Source: Liquidambar formosana
Lineage: Eukaryota > Streptophyta > Magnoliopsida > Saxifragales > Altingiaceae
DNA length: 64,000 nt
Direction of reading: 5' to 3'
Assembly: GCA_039720395.1 (NCBI GenBank)
Contig: CM077831.1
Span: 33,267,067 to 33,331,066 of the forward strand
This document shows positions 35,701-46,966 of the stretch, in pieces; positions within the stretch are counted from its first letter, which is position 1, and each line of letters begins with the position of its first letter. The notes beneath the pieces are model-generated. The model was given only the letters and a program-made list of their open reading frames with translations, did not search any database and was not told where the DNA came from. The position numbers and the translations under genes are program-made.

Positions 35701-36180
35701 AAAGAGAGGGTTTCGCAACTCAGCTACTTCGAACATTCAAAATAATAATAGCAGCACTCCACTGCACCATGATGTGATATGCTTTTTCGTCTAGTCAAAT
35801 TTACAAGACAATTTGGCATACCTTTTTCATATAAACGGGAAAAGCTCCAAACTTTCTGTGTTCCCAACTTGCAAATCCATGTTCCTTTCATGTTCTTGAT
35901 CCTCCAACATCTCACCATAGCATTCTATACATCATTTGGTGATATCAGCACGCCTTGACTTGTTATAACAACCGTGACTGGAAACAACCAAAAGAGAGGG
36001 TATTCCAGGTCTACCAGATCAAATCCTACTTGAGACAAATGAACCCCAAACTGAAGGTCAACCATTAGAAGAAGAAAAGGAAGAGGAAGAAGAAGAACAA
36101 CAACAACAACAACAACAAAATGAAATGAAAGCTAACTAATTTAACATGGCATGATAGAAACACAAGCTAGTAAAAAAACT
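32721..36180. other. Intergenic, mostly unrecognised
   Basis: Contains a degenerate direct repeat (GATTCTCCTAAGATTTTGCA at about 33965 and TTCTCACAAGATTTTGCACA at about 34159), a small perfect hairpin GTGCTGAG/CTCAGCAC at 33851-33875, a C homopolymer, and AAG and CAA tracts near 36065-36118. Frames at 33188-33475 and 35067-35318 have no family resemblance. Confidence 0.5.
35414..35433. repeat. C homopolymer, 20 bases
   Basis: A pure C run followed by CT repeats. Confidence 0.9.
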
Positions 36181-36383
36181 TTACTCTATTTTCTCTAACT
36201 TTTGATGGGCGCCAGATACATAAACTTGAATCTTTGCTGATTTCACAAAGAGTGTCATTCTTCATACCAATCTGAGCTTGACATATAACCTTGTCTCCCC
36301 CTGAAAAATGGTGAAGCACTCTTCCAACAGTCCGATAGCAGTTAATGTGCACACAAGCTTTTACAACAAACTTAAATCTCAAG

Positions 36384-39300
36384 CTAACGAGGGAGATGTT
36401 TCTCAGGCAAATATGTGGAAGCCATATTATGAAACTGTGTTGATGTGACATTATGAAACACTGTTGGAACCACATTGTGCAACTGCGCCGCCATGACATC
36501 TGGCACCATACCAAGCAACTGTGCTGGCCTCAAGTTGGACAGCTCCTGCCACATGAATATAAGGACAATCACATTATAAGAAACACATGACATTACTAAT
36601 CCTAACTAAGCTGTGTGACTCACACATGCGCAGTCCTGCCAAAAGCATAAAAAGACATTGACGTTTAAGAAATGCATGCTGTTAACATACATATATATAT
36701 ATATATATATAATACATAATTGCAAACATACACATAGATATATCCCTGAAATTGCTTTACTAACGCTTGTGCATAGAGTCCACGCTTGTATAAACTAATA
36801 GCAATCAGATTAACCCATGCCTAACATGTGAGGGAATGAAGCAGAGGTGAATTTGATGGATATCATCTTGTGTTTAAGTAAAAACAAGTCCTGAAACTTA
36901 ACCCTTTTCAGTATGATACACTGGGATGCACTTTGCATTCTTTGCATTCTTTGCATACGCACTATGGTCACTCATGACTTCATGACTTGAGATAAAATTG
37001 ACAGCATATGTTTTCTTGAGTTCAATTAAGTGTTCATCGGCCTAATTGTTCCAATTACTAGAATAAGACTCTAGATGATATCATTATCGTATAACTTATA
37101 CAACCCGTATCAGATAAGCAGCCAAATCCATATTTCCAATGACAAGAATAAGACTCTAGATGATATCATTATCGTATAACTTATACAACCCGTATCAGAT
37201 AAGCAACCAAATCCATATTTCCAATATATTGTGGAGAGAACTAAATATTGCATGCTTTGAGTAACACCAAAACCATCAAAAGTTAATGCGATTAAGTGAA
37301 GTTGGACCAAAAAATGTGAATCCAACTTTAAGAAAATTAACCAGAATTATAAGCACACTGCTTAAATCAAAACAGAATTCAAATGTGGTTATGACAAACC
37401 ATTTCGTGAAAGCTGTCTTGTGTCCCAACAGTCACAACTTCCTGTTCCAAAGATATCTGTTACACACATGAAGTATCCTTTACTTATAATTTCATAGAGA
37501 GCAGCTTCTAACAGCAACAAAACTATAAATAACTCAAACTCACTAACCTTTCCCTTTTTGCTTGCATTATTGTCATTACTTGCCATGTCCTTCCCAACCT
37601 CAGCTCTCCTAGGAGCCTTATTTGTACTGGTCACCTTAGGATCTGGAACCTTGCCTCTAGCTGCTGTATTGCTGCCCTGATTCACATCCTCGATGCCACA
37701 AATGGCATAAGTTACTGAGGTTGTGGGTCTCCCATCGTTCTCGACGGAGTTATTCATGCTTGCACATTGCTTCAAAGCTTCTTTTATGGCACATAACGCA
37801 ATATTGTAACTCTCTTGAGACAACGAACCTTCTTCACCCAATATAATGGCTCGTCGACATAAATCATTGTATCGGCGGACCTTAGATTGCACCTCATCCA
37901 ATCTTTCAGTAATGGCATACCTGCTCCTAGCAGCATTTGTCCACCGTTGCAATATATACTTAGATGGGATGCTGAAAACACCAGACATTTGGAGAACAAC
38001 AATTGCATGCCTACAGAGATAACCTCTGTATTCGAACGAATGACATGAACAATATATATCCAATTTTGATTCATTCAATTCCACCATGAAAACTTGGTTA
38101 TCTTCAAAGTCTTTAACAGAATACGTTACAGTTGTCTCCACTTCATTTTCTTTCTTAAGATGACAAGCAGCTGCTCCCAACACCTCAACTTGGAATTTCT
38201 TGAATATTTCATGAGTGTAAACTGATGACATTTGTTTCTCAAAGGGTGACGGAGACTTTAATTCAGGTGTTTCATGCCATGCATCAAAATCTGCTTTGGC
38301 TTCCTCCTCATATCTATCTTCAAAAAGTACTTTGTATTGTTCTATAAACTCTTTCACTGATGTTTCCCCATGCACATATTTGTCAAACAAAGAATTCAAA
38401 GTTTCAGATCTTGAACTTGTAGACAACCCAGCAAAAGATACATCTCTCATAAAACTAGGAACCCATCGTGCACGATCTTCATACAATGATTGAACCCATT
38501 CATCTGCTCTAACATTAAATCTGTCAAGCAATTTCCACCATCTCTTTTCAAATTGTTCCTGAGTCCACGACCTATAAATACATTTGTTAAATTTTACCAT
38601 AAAATCATCATGCCAAATGCTTAAATAATCAAGCGTTCTGGGGATCTTTTCCAACACATGCCACAAACAAAAACAATGACGTGATTCAGGAAGGACTGCT
38701 GCAACAGCTACTTTTATGGCATTGTTTTGGTCAGTGAGTATCACTCGCGGAGCTCGTCCGCCCATTGAAATTAGCCATGTTTGCATTAACCAAACTAATG
38801 TAAACACTGTCTCATCTGCAATCAATGCACAACCGAGCAACGTGGGTTGAATATGATGGTTCACTCCAACAAAGAGAACTAATGGTAATTTATACTTATT
38901 TGTGAAATATGTAGTATCAAAAGAAACTACATCGCAAAAATTTGTATAATCATCCATGCCTTTGGCATCAACCCAAAACACATTCCTCAATCGGTGCTCT
39001 TCATTTAAATCCACTGCATAAAAGAATTTCGGATTCTCCTCCTGCATATGCATAAAAAATTCGAGCAGCACCTGAGCATCTCCAGCTTCTAAAGTCAAAA
39101 ACCGCCCCTTATCATGCTGATTTCTCATATGACTCTCTAAAAACTCAACATTTTGATATGCACTAAATTGTTTGGACCCTGCTGATAAGATCTTCCGTTT
39201 TCGTATACGAACATCATTCTTAAGCGGATCGACATTCCTGTGGCTTCGAAAGAAATGAGCTTGGGCCGGTAAGAGCTCATGATTATGCTCCTTTACAAAA

Positions 39301-39653
39301 CCACAAATATACCATTTTCCATCAGCTTGCCTTCTCTTCACATGCATGCTTGCTTTACAACCTATCTTTGGAGAAGGTCGCGGGTTAATGGCATCATCAG
39401 ACTGTTGCTTGTTTCCATATCTTATGCATGAAAATCTCGCATCAATAAATTCCTTTGATGACCTAGAGCGACGACTGCTCAATTTAGCAGTGCCAAACCC
39501 AACAGACTTAGCATATTCTTTATAAAATAAATATGCAGCCTCGTGCGATTCAAATTCCATATCATCACGAGGCTCTAAAATTGTACTCCCCATAATGAGA
39601 TTAGACTCCATTATAGTATTCAGAGAAATCGATCCACTTTGTTTCAACTCCAA
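36384..39653 (-). CDS. FRS4: FAR1-RELATED SEQUENCE 4-like transcription factor
   Basis: The large coding exon is 39653-37548 (702 codons). It donates at GGAAAG|GTTAGTG to a final exon at 36545-36384, which ends PEKHLPR, giving about 755 residues. Without this splice the frame would run on into intron sequence. Residues about 42-128 are the FAR1 DNA-binding domain with its zinc ligands (C76, C99, H124, H126). Residues 240-335 are the MULE transposase-like domain (FDTTYF with D246, LTDQNNA with D308). Residues 535-549 are the SWIM zinc finger (CSCHSFEYRGYLCRH). Sequence such as LEPRDDMEFESHEAAYLFYK and CIRYGNKQQSDDAINPR matches Arabidopsis FRS4 (At1g76320) closely. FRS proteins are domesticated Mutator transposases that act in the nucleus, known from phytochrome A signalling for FHY3/FAR1. 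A small additional exon in the 1 kb last intron cannot be excluded. Confidence 0.93.
37061..37225. repeat. 85-base tandem duplication in FRS4 last intron
   Basis: GAATAAGACTCTAGATGATA begins at 37061 and again at 37146. The two copies are nearly identical through ...CCATATTTCCAAT. Confidence 0.92.
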
Positions 39654-41680
39654 AATCGGCTCATGTTTGGCCTCACGTCTTTGTCATTACAAACCAAATA
39701 TATTGTTCAGAATCTCTCCCTGTGAACAGAATATAAGTTTTTGTCCCAACAATTCCATTGCCGCCGACATACCTGAAATGAAAAACCAAAAAGGATTATC
39801 AATTAAAATTAGTGTAAGATCAAATCTACAAGTCTATAAGCAAGTTTTAGTTCTCTAATTTGATCCTAAGACGCATTTATATCAATAAGAAATCCCGTAT
39901 AACAAAAATTTTAATTAAAAAAAAAAAACAGATCTCAATGACCATTTCACTCCATCTACTACATGATAGATGTATGTTGGTCAAATCACTCCAGTAGAAC
40001 TTCTCCATTTCATCCATCTTGCTCCAATTATATATGAAAGACCATCTTCCACGTCCTAATCTATGCAGATGATGGATGCAATAGAACAAAAGTGATTTCT
40101 ATTAGGAATAACCAAAAACCAGTCCCATTTGAAGGGAAAGAACCTCTGGTTGCATGGGAATTGATCACAACCAATATTCAATTGGTTATGATCAAAAATC
40201 AAAACCCACTTCCTCTTACAACTTTTACAGTGCTAGTACATACAAAATCAAACATCTCCTCGAAAACTACCCTGCCTTAACCCTAAAGGCCTAAACAATC
40301 CTCAATGGCTACTTTTCTAAGACAATCACCCAGCAACCTTGACCTGGGAACCTAAATAAAGATATTGCATTCAAGCAAGACCATGCATATTTGCATCAAT
40401 TAGCACAAAGCAAACATCATTTCTTATAAATAATTATAGACTTGCGGAGCATCTCAATGTCTCATAGGAATTAAACAAGTTGTGTTTTATGTAGAATTCG
40501 AAGCGTATGCATAGTGTCTCCATATCATTCAAATACACATACTTGTTCTTCAAACCTTAATTAAAATTAAAGTGCTTTAGATATATTGTTAGTTCTATTT
40601 TATTGGGTAAATTGTAGAAAACCTCCTTGAAATTTAGGTCAGATTTCATTTTATTTATTTTATTTACTATTTATTTTTTTTTTTTTTGATGAAATAGGTA
40701 GTTACAACGTGAAAAAATGAAACCCTTTTTTATCAACATTGAATCTCATTGACTATTTTAGCACAGCCATCTTTTCATTTCAACTACAATTTCAGCTTCC
40801 AATAACCATCAACCTCATAATATAATTATGGGCCAGGCTATTGCCATCACATAAAATACTCTAAGCCCCCCTTAATTTATATTTTTTAAGGTTTTATGAA
40901 AATATAAAAGGTTTTTACGAAAATTAATCACGTGGCCTAATAGAAAACATCATTTGGACAAATTTGTAGAAGAAATTTTTTTCAAAATCAGTCATTCAAA
41001 TAGAATTTTTGGCCATTTTTCATGGAAAATGTAATAGAGATTATAAATGACTAAAAAGTCCACTTAAATGACAGATTTTGAAAAAACTTTATTCTACAAA
41101 GTTGTTCAGAATGATATTTTCTAGTGGACAACACAACTAATTTTCGTAACAACCTTTCATATTTTTCATAAAATCTTAAAAAGTGTAAACTAATGGGGGA
41201 CTTAGATTACTTTATGTGGTGGCAATAACTTCCCTCTATATTTATTAATTTATTTGTGAAAATAACGAAATATTTCAACTTTAATAGGCAATTAGAGTGT
41301 AAAATATGCTGAGTGATTTTGGGGAAATGAATTCATTCTCAAGAGATTCGTTTCTTCAGTTTAATGTTAAGAATAGCTGAAAAAACCTATTTGAACAAAA
41401 TGCTTATAAGAAGCAAATTCAAGAGAACGTAATAAATACCTGCAAAAGTGATCAAATCAAATACGTTCGAGCAATCTCTCTGAATATACGATGAATTTCA
41501 AACCAATTAGGGTTTCAATAGAAGAAAACTGAATTCTCCTAGCGAGAGAGGCAGACAGACGGACGACAGAGAGAGGGCTTTATTGTGTCTGGTTAGGGTT
41601 TTCTGTGTGAAGAAGAGAGGGAAATGAAGAACAGAAGAGGGGAAGAAGGAGAGTGGGATTTGATGATTAGTTTTCGAGAC
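39654..41680 (-). promoter_or_regulatory. FRS4 leader exons, 5' UTR intron and core promoter
   Basis: On the minus strand a leader exon ends TTTTGCAG|GTATTT at 41440. An intron of about 1.67 kb runs to an acceptor CATTTCAG at 39773, and the second leader exon joins the coding exon. The first leader exon carries telo-box-like TTAGGGTTT (near 41510 and 41593) and a GAGA tract. The junctions are inferred from consensus only. The intron hosts a MITE at 40830-41234. Confidence 0.55.
40830..41234. mobile_element. Foldback MITE (family M, copy 2)
   Basis: The left end CTATTGCCATCACATAAA pairs with the inverse of TTTATGTGGTGGCAATAA on the right. The interior carries the family words AGGTTTTATGAAAATATAAA, CAAATTTGTAGAAGAAA and TTTCATAAAATCTTAAAAA. 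It lies in the FRS4 leader intron. No convincing target duplication was found, so the ends are approximate. Confidence 0.75.
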
Positions 41681-41999
41681 TCGCTTTGTGTTTCATCGAA
41701 AAGCCACTCGTTTTGTTGGAACGACACGTGTTGACAAGTAGGTGTTTTGGTAATTTAAGGAGTGATGTGGAGGGTAAATTTGCTAGTACAGTGCGAGTGA
41801 AAACGCAAGTGGGGAACCCATCCAGAGGTTTGATCCGTACATATACGAGGGAACTCTGTGTTTCAGTCTCCACTCTGGAGCAAATCAGAGAGTACTCTAT
41901 TGAAATTTCATCATCATTAATAATTTTTAAAAAAAATTTATTTCTAATCACAAATTTTAGCATTTTAAACCATTTTGTGTTAACAAAAAAAAAAAAAAA

Positions 42000-43509
42000 G
42001 GGCAAACTACGTATTAATGTCATTAATTTTATCCCAAATTTCAATGTTGTGTATGAATTTTTAATTTGCACAATTTAATACACTAACTTTGCATTCATGT
42101 TTTAATGTGGGAAAACGTAGAACGGTCGTTTGGTTCTAACAGAAAAAGCTGATGTAGTGGCCAACCGATGCTGACGTGGCATCTCTTAACCCATTTTTTT
42201 CCATTTTCATCTCACGTGCACAGCACGTAAGAATAGTTTACCTAAATAACCCATTTTCTAGTGTGCATTTACAAAAATAACCTTAGTCACATGATTATCC
42301 CTCCCCTTCCACAATTTGTCTATTCCTTCCCTCTTAACCCCCATTCCGACAATCTCCATTTTTTCTGGCAATCTCCATTTTTTCCGGCCATCACCATCAC
42401 CAACACCCACCAAAACCCCATCTCCGATTCTTTCTCCAACCCCCAACAAAAAGCCCATCTCCGACTCCCTTTCCGATAAAACCATCCCCTATTTCCTCTA
42501 GCTTTCATTGTCAAGAATAGAGGTGTTCTTTACACAAATTTGCACACACAAAAAAAGGGTGCAAAATTTAATAGATCTAAACTAAAACCCTCAAAAATTG
42601 AAAAGAAAATTTTGCTACAAAACAACTCCTGGTCCATCACCCACCGTCGTCACCTATTTCAGCACCGCCATCACTGTCACCAACACCCACCAAAACTCCA
42701 TCTTCGGCTCCTTCTTTAACCCCCACCAAAACCCTATCTCCTCATCACAATCGAGAGACTCCACCATCGACCAAGATCATAGGCAAAACTCTTTGCCACT
42801 ATCGATTCCCATCGCTAATCAAACCCCACGAAGTCCAGCTATCGATTCCTACCGTTGCATCAGCATCATTGAAACCCTCTCCACCATCGATCAAATCGCC
42901 GGCGAGATCCAGTTATTGACTCCCACTGTTGATCGAACCCCACGAAGTCTCCCTTTGTCGTCGGAACCTCTGTTGCACCTCCACCGTCAAGACCCCTTCT
43001 TCCGCCATTGCTTGAACACCATAGCCGACGAGACCCCATTTTTGTTGATTACAAATCCACCGCCACCGTTCCCCATTGCATGAGAGAAGTAGAATGGCAG
43101 GGGAGATCGTTAGCAAATTTCGATCGCAGGAGAGAAGTGGAGATTGTTAGCAGATCCTAACCCTTTGTTTGGGGTAACGGTAAGGTGCTGCCCTTGATGC
43201 ACGAAACCCAACTAAGGTTATTTTTGTAAATGCACACTATAAAATAGGTTACTGAAAATAAAGATGGGTAATCTATCCTCACGTGCACAGCATGTGAGAT
43301 GAAAATGGGGAAAAATGGGTCTGGAGATGCCACGTCAGCACTAGTTAGCCACCACGTGAGCTTTCTCCGTTAGAACTAAACAGGCGTTCTACGTTTTCCC
43401 ACATTGAAACACAAATGAAAAGTTAATGCACTAAATCGTGCAAATTAAAAGTTCATACACCATATTGAAATTTGGGGTAAAGTTAATGACACTAATATGT
43501 AGTTTGCCC
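42000..43509. mobile_element. Long-TIR non-autonomous MULE, 1510 bp (possible Pack-MULE)
   Basis: It begins GGGCAAACTACGTATTAATG and ends with the inverse, ACTAATATGTAGTTTGCCC. The inverted repeats stay recognisable for about 240 bases (for example CTCACGTGCACAGCACGT on the left and ACGTGCACAGCATGTGAG on the right). Both sides are poly-A, so a 9 bp A-only target duplication (41991-41999, 43510-43518) is consistent but not diagnostic. The interior (about 42290-43200) is clearly richer in C and G. It contains a degenerate internal duplication (CACCAACACCCACCAAAA twice) and an open frame of 161 codons at 42598-43083 that I do not recognise. It could be captured host sequence. Confidence 0.85.
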
Positions 43510-43518
43510 AAAAAAAAA

Positions 43519-44116
43519 AAACTTTTTCTGTTTTTTGAAGAGGAAGAGTAATTTAATTTCATAACATGTAGCATGCAGCATATGTGACACAGTAGGAGTA
43601 ATATTTTGCTGAGAAAAAGAATAATATTAATTAAGAATACAATAAAGGCTCAAGGCTGGGATTGGGTCGGACTTCTATTTCTTAATCCCAGCCCAAACTC
43701 AAACCTAGCCCATAAATCACGGTCTTAACCCAAGGGGACGGCCCCAAATTTCAAGATGGGTGGGTGGGCTAGAAGGCTTGGACTTTCCCATAAAATTTTT
43801 TATCGTAGTCGGTCAAAAAAACTGTTTGATCTCCGCCAAAAGCTAAAGAATTATAACATTTTTTAATCAAGCCATCTATATTTTTCATGGAAACACAATC
43901 TTAGGATTGATGTCACTATTATAATAAGATAAACACTCGGAGAGAGCGTATGGGCGCTGCCATTAAATCGATAAATTGGAGACAATGAAGATTAGATGAA
44001 AGAATTTCGCATATCATCTTTGATTTGATTTTTCAAATTTGAATACATTTTATTGAGGAACAATCCATGCATGCATGCATGCAACCATCTTATCATTTCC
44101 AGACTACCTTCCCCCA
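43519..44116. other. Intergenic, nothing recognised
   Basis: AT-rich with a (GCAT)n run near 44069. No gene. Confidence 0.55.
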
Positions 44117-44122
44117 TTTAAA

Positions 44123-44150
44123 GATTTTAGCCAAAGGGCCGAGAAAGTAT
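44123..44150 (-). pseudogene. U2 snRNA 5'-end fragment
   Basis: The minus strand reads ATACTTTCTCGGCCCTTTGG then CTAAAATC, closely matching the 5' end of U2 snRNA, whose GCTAAGATC precedes the branch-point recognition region. Only about 28 nucleotides are kept. A TTTAAAGAT direct repeat flanks it (44117-44125 and 44156-44164). It is not a functional snRNA gene: the rest of U2 and the USE/TATA promoter elements are missing. Confidence 0.65.
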
Positions 44151-44164
44151 CTCTGTTTAAAGAT

Positions 44165-45266
44165 GTATACTTTAAAATTAATTGTTTTCGAAAGAATAAA
44201 TGAAAAGTAAAAATCAGAATTGGCATCTCCATAGGGACTCGAGTTCGGAATAGTTCTCTCTCTCTCTCTCTCTAACAATTTCTGATAGAGAAAAGCGTAA
44301 ACATGATCTGAAAATTTCTGGTATTAGGGCTGCAAACAAGAATATGCCTATGACATTGTCATCAGAGCTTGCCCATGTCCTTCTATCCAACACCAAATTG
44401 GTTCATCCGAATCGATTCTTTGATTCACAAAAATGGTCTTCTATCAAAAGCACATCCAATTTCTTAGATAATGTAGAGAATTTGAGGACTACAACCTCAC
44501 GAAGCATCTGATAATTGCGCATAAATCTGTTTTGCCAGGTGACAGTGGCACCCTTCCAACAGTGATAGGACAAGCCTGGGTAGAAATTGGAATGGTATAA
44601 GAATAATTCCATTGTCACAAAATTTCTCAAACCCCAACAAGGAAAAGTAAAAAAATAAATAAGTAGATAAAATAAATTCCAAGAGAAAGTTGATTCTATT
44701 TCTGGGAAATTGGATTCCATTGATCTCGCCGTTACTAAGAGAATCTTTGTAAGTTTCTTTTCCTCTACTTATCGATATGCCGTTTTGTAAGTTTCTTTTC
44801 CTCTGCTTATTGATATGCCGTTGATCTCGTGTTAAGCAAGATAGCTTATCTAGTTAAATTGCAAGCTAATTAAGGTACTGTTGGCTTGCATTTTTGTTCT
44901 TTAAAAAAACACTTCTTTGGAGAGCTGTCTTGGGCCTCTTTACAATATGACATTAATAACATTATTAAATAGTTAATCAAACCATGTCCAATATTTAAAC
45001 ACCAATTAAGCTGTAGTTAGGCTGGTGGCCACTTTTTAGATCCATCTGTTAGAAAACTTTGGAGATTGTGATTAATAAATTTAGTGAAAGGCTAAGAAAA
45101 GGGCAAAGGAATCTTTCAAATGATAAGTGGGTTGAAGAGAAAAGAATCACTTGCTCTTGATTCTTTATAGAATTATAGGGGACCATCTCTATATTCCTTA
45201 TTGGTAGTAGTATTGCTTCTTTTGATTGTCAACGTAGAAGATTCCCACAATACCAAATCAAATCAT

Positions 45267-45304
<38 letters not shown>

Positions 45305-45583
45305 GCACTCGCATAAAAGTGATCTTATTGAGATGTCAGATTCATGTATAAGGATCGTTGGATTTGCTTGAACGGTCCTTATATATCAAATTTGGATCAC
45401 CCGATCAAATTCAACGAACTCTACCCATCAATTAGATGTAAATTCTTTTGAGATCCGAAAAGGATCATTATGGTGTGTGCATGGTGCATGTGTGTATATA
45501 TATCGAAAGGAAAATAATCCCAAAGGCTTTTGTTAAATAAAAAAGGAGAGATATTGGGGGCAAACCCATTGGCTCAAATGCAT
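44165..45583. other. Intergenic, simple repeats
   Basis: A CT run lies at 44257-44272. A tandem duplication of about 60 bases (GTAAGTTTCTTTTCCTCT at 44748 and again near 44788) and an (AC)n(AT)n tract at about 45269-45304 follow. Minus-strand frames at 44093-44720 show no known similarity. Confidence 0.55.
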
Positions 45584-45591
45584 GTTCAGGT

Positions 45592-46275
45592 TAGGGATGT
45601 GCAAAAAATCGTCCAATCCGTCAAATCAAACCAATCTGCTCCATTCCGTTTTGACCCAAGTGGTTTGGGAGGTTAAGCGACGCGGTTTGGGCGGATTGAG
45701 CAATAAAATTGGCGGTTTAGTTTGGTTGGTGGGTTGAACTTTGTCAAACTGCCAATAAACCAAACCGCCCCGTTTTTAATAATATATGTATAAAATTATA
45801 AATTTCAAATATCTCTAATTTCATAATAATGTATTATTTTATTAGTATTTTGCCAGGATTTTGAGTTTTGGGTCCTTTAACCTTTAATAAAATTAACTGT
45901 CACCAATTTCATCATTATTGATTCTCATAAAATCATAATTTTCATATTTGGAATTAAAATACTATGTAAGTATGTATCAAGCTTCACTTAACCACATTAA
46001 ATAATTTTATTTTCTTGATCTATTAATTTATTTAGAAAGTACTAATTAGTCAAGGCGCACCCAATATATTAGAAATGCCCTACTTAGAAAGGGCATGATA
46101 CAACCCACCAAACCCGTCCAAACCGTTAGTGACAAACAGTTTAAAAAAATAACCAACCCATCGGTTTTTAGCACTTACGAGTTGATGGCGGGTAAAAAAA
46201 TTTACAATCTGTTATGAGTAGGTTGGTTGATAATTTTTCTTTAAACCGCTCTAAACCGACCCGTGCACAACCCTA
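45592..46275. mobile_element. hAT-type non-autonomous element, 684 bp
   Basis: Starts TAGGGATGTGCA and ends TGCACAACCCTA, the inverse with one mismatch. The 8 bp flanks GTTCAGGT (45584-45591) and ATTCAGGT (46276-46283) match at 7 of 8 positions, as expected for an hAT target duplication. Subterminal regions are rich in AACC / GGTT words (AACCGCC, GGTTTGG), typical of Ac-like ends. No transposase. Confidence 0.85.
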
Positions 46276-46876
46276 ATTCAGGTGGCCTAGTTTCCCACCG
46301 CAAAACCATCAACTACCTTTTTATATTAAAAAAAGGTGCCTTTTGAAATATCATATCTGGATATATATGTGTGTATATATCATCCCTATAATCAGTAGAA
46401 AATAAGTGAAAGACTTTTCAGTTTCACTCATCATAATCATCGCATAACCAATATATGAACAAGTGAGAAACCGATAAAGTCTTTTTGTTGACCTAAGTTG
46501 CATTAAAGCTAGAGTTCTAATTAATTGACTTCTCTCATGCATTAATTTTATTTCGAAATTTAAGAAATTTTGTTACTTTATATACAAGTCATCAATTTAG
46601 CATTTTTCTTTGAGGTATGAAAAGAATGTGAAATGCCCGTTTTTTCAAATATCAATATGTCAATGGTTTGGGACTGTTCAGCTAGCCATCATCGTCCTCG
46701 TCATCAATAAACCAAAATAAAATAATAATAATGGTAACAAATCTATTTTGTTGTCATTATATACTCCTGGTCATAATGAGAACATTGACTTCATGCTTGC
46801 CAATTAACTTATTCAAGAATATGAACATCTCCATAAATATTCATTTTTGAAAAGTTTTACGGAAATGAAATCATGC

Positions 46877-46966
46877 ATTGGATTAGCCTAGTGGTAGGAG
46901 ATAATAAATGATAGGATTAAGATAGGTTAGGGGTTCAAATCCCCTCCCCTAAATTATACAAAAAAA
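46877..46966 (+). mobile_element. tRNA-derived SINE-like sequence
   Basis: An A-box-like TAGCCTAGTGGTAGGAG and a B-box-like GGGGTTCAAATCCCC are about 30 bases apart, followed by an A-rich end. The cloverleaf arms do not pair properly, so it is not a tRNA gene. Confidence 0.55.

Noticed and set aside
42598..43083. 161-codon ORF as a host gene
   Set aside because: It lies wholly inside the MULE at 42000-43509 and consists of Pro/Thr/Ser-rich low-complexity sequence; reported only as possible cargo.
44403..44720. Minus-strand ORF of 105 codons, F-box-like at first glance
   Set aside because: No real F-box consensus and no continuation; probably chance.
46877..46966. Functional tRNA gene
   Set aside because: A and B boxes are present but acceptor and anticodon stems do not pair; a SINE relic fits better.
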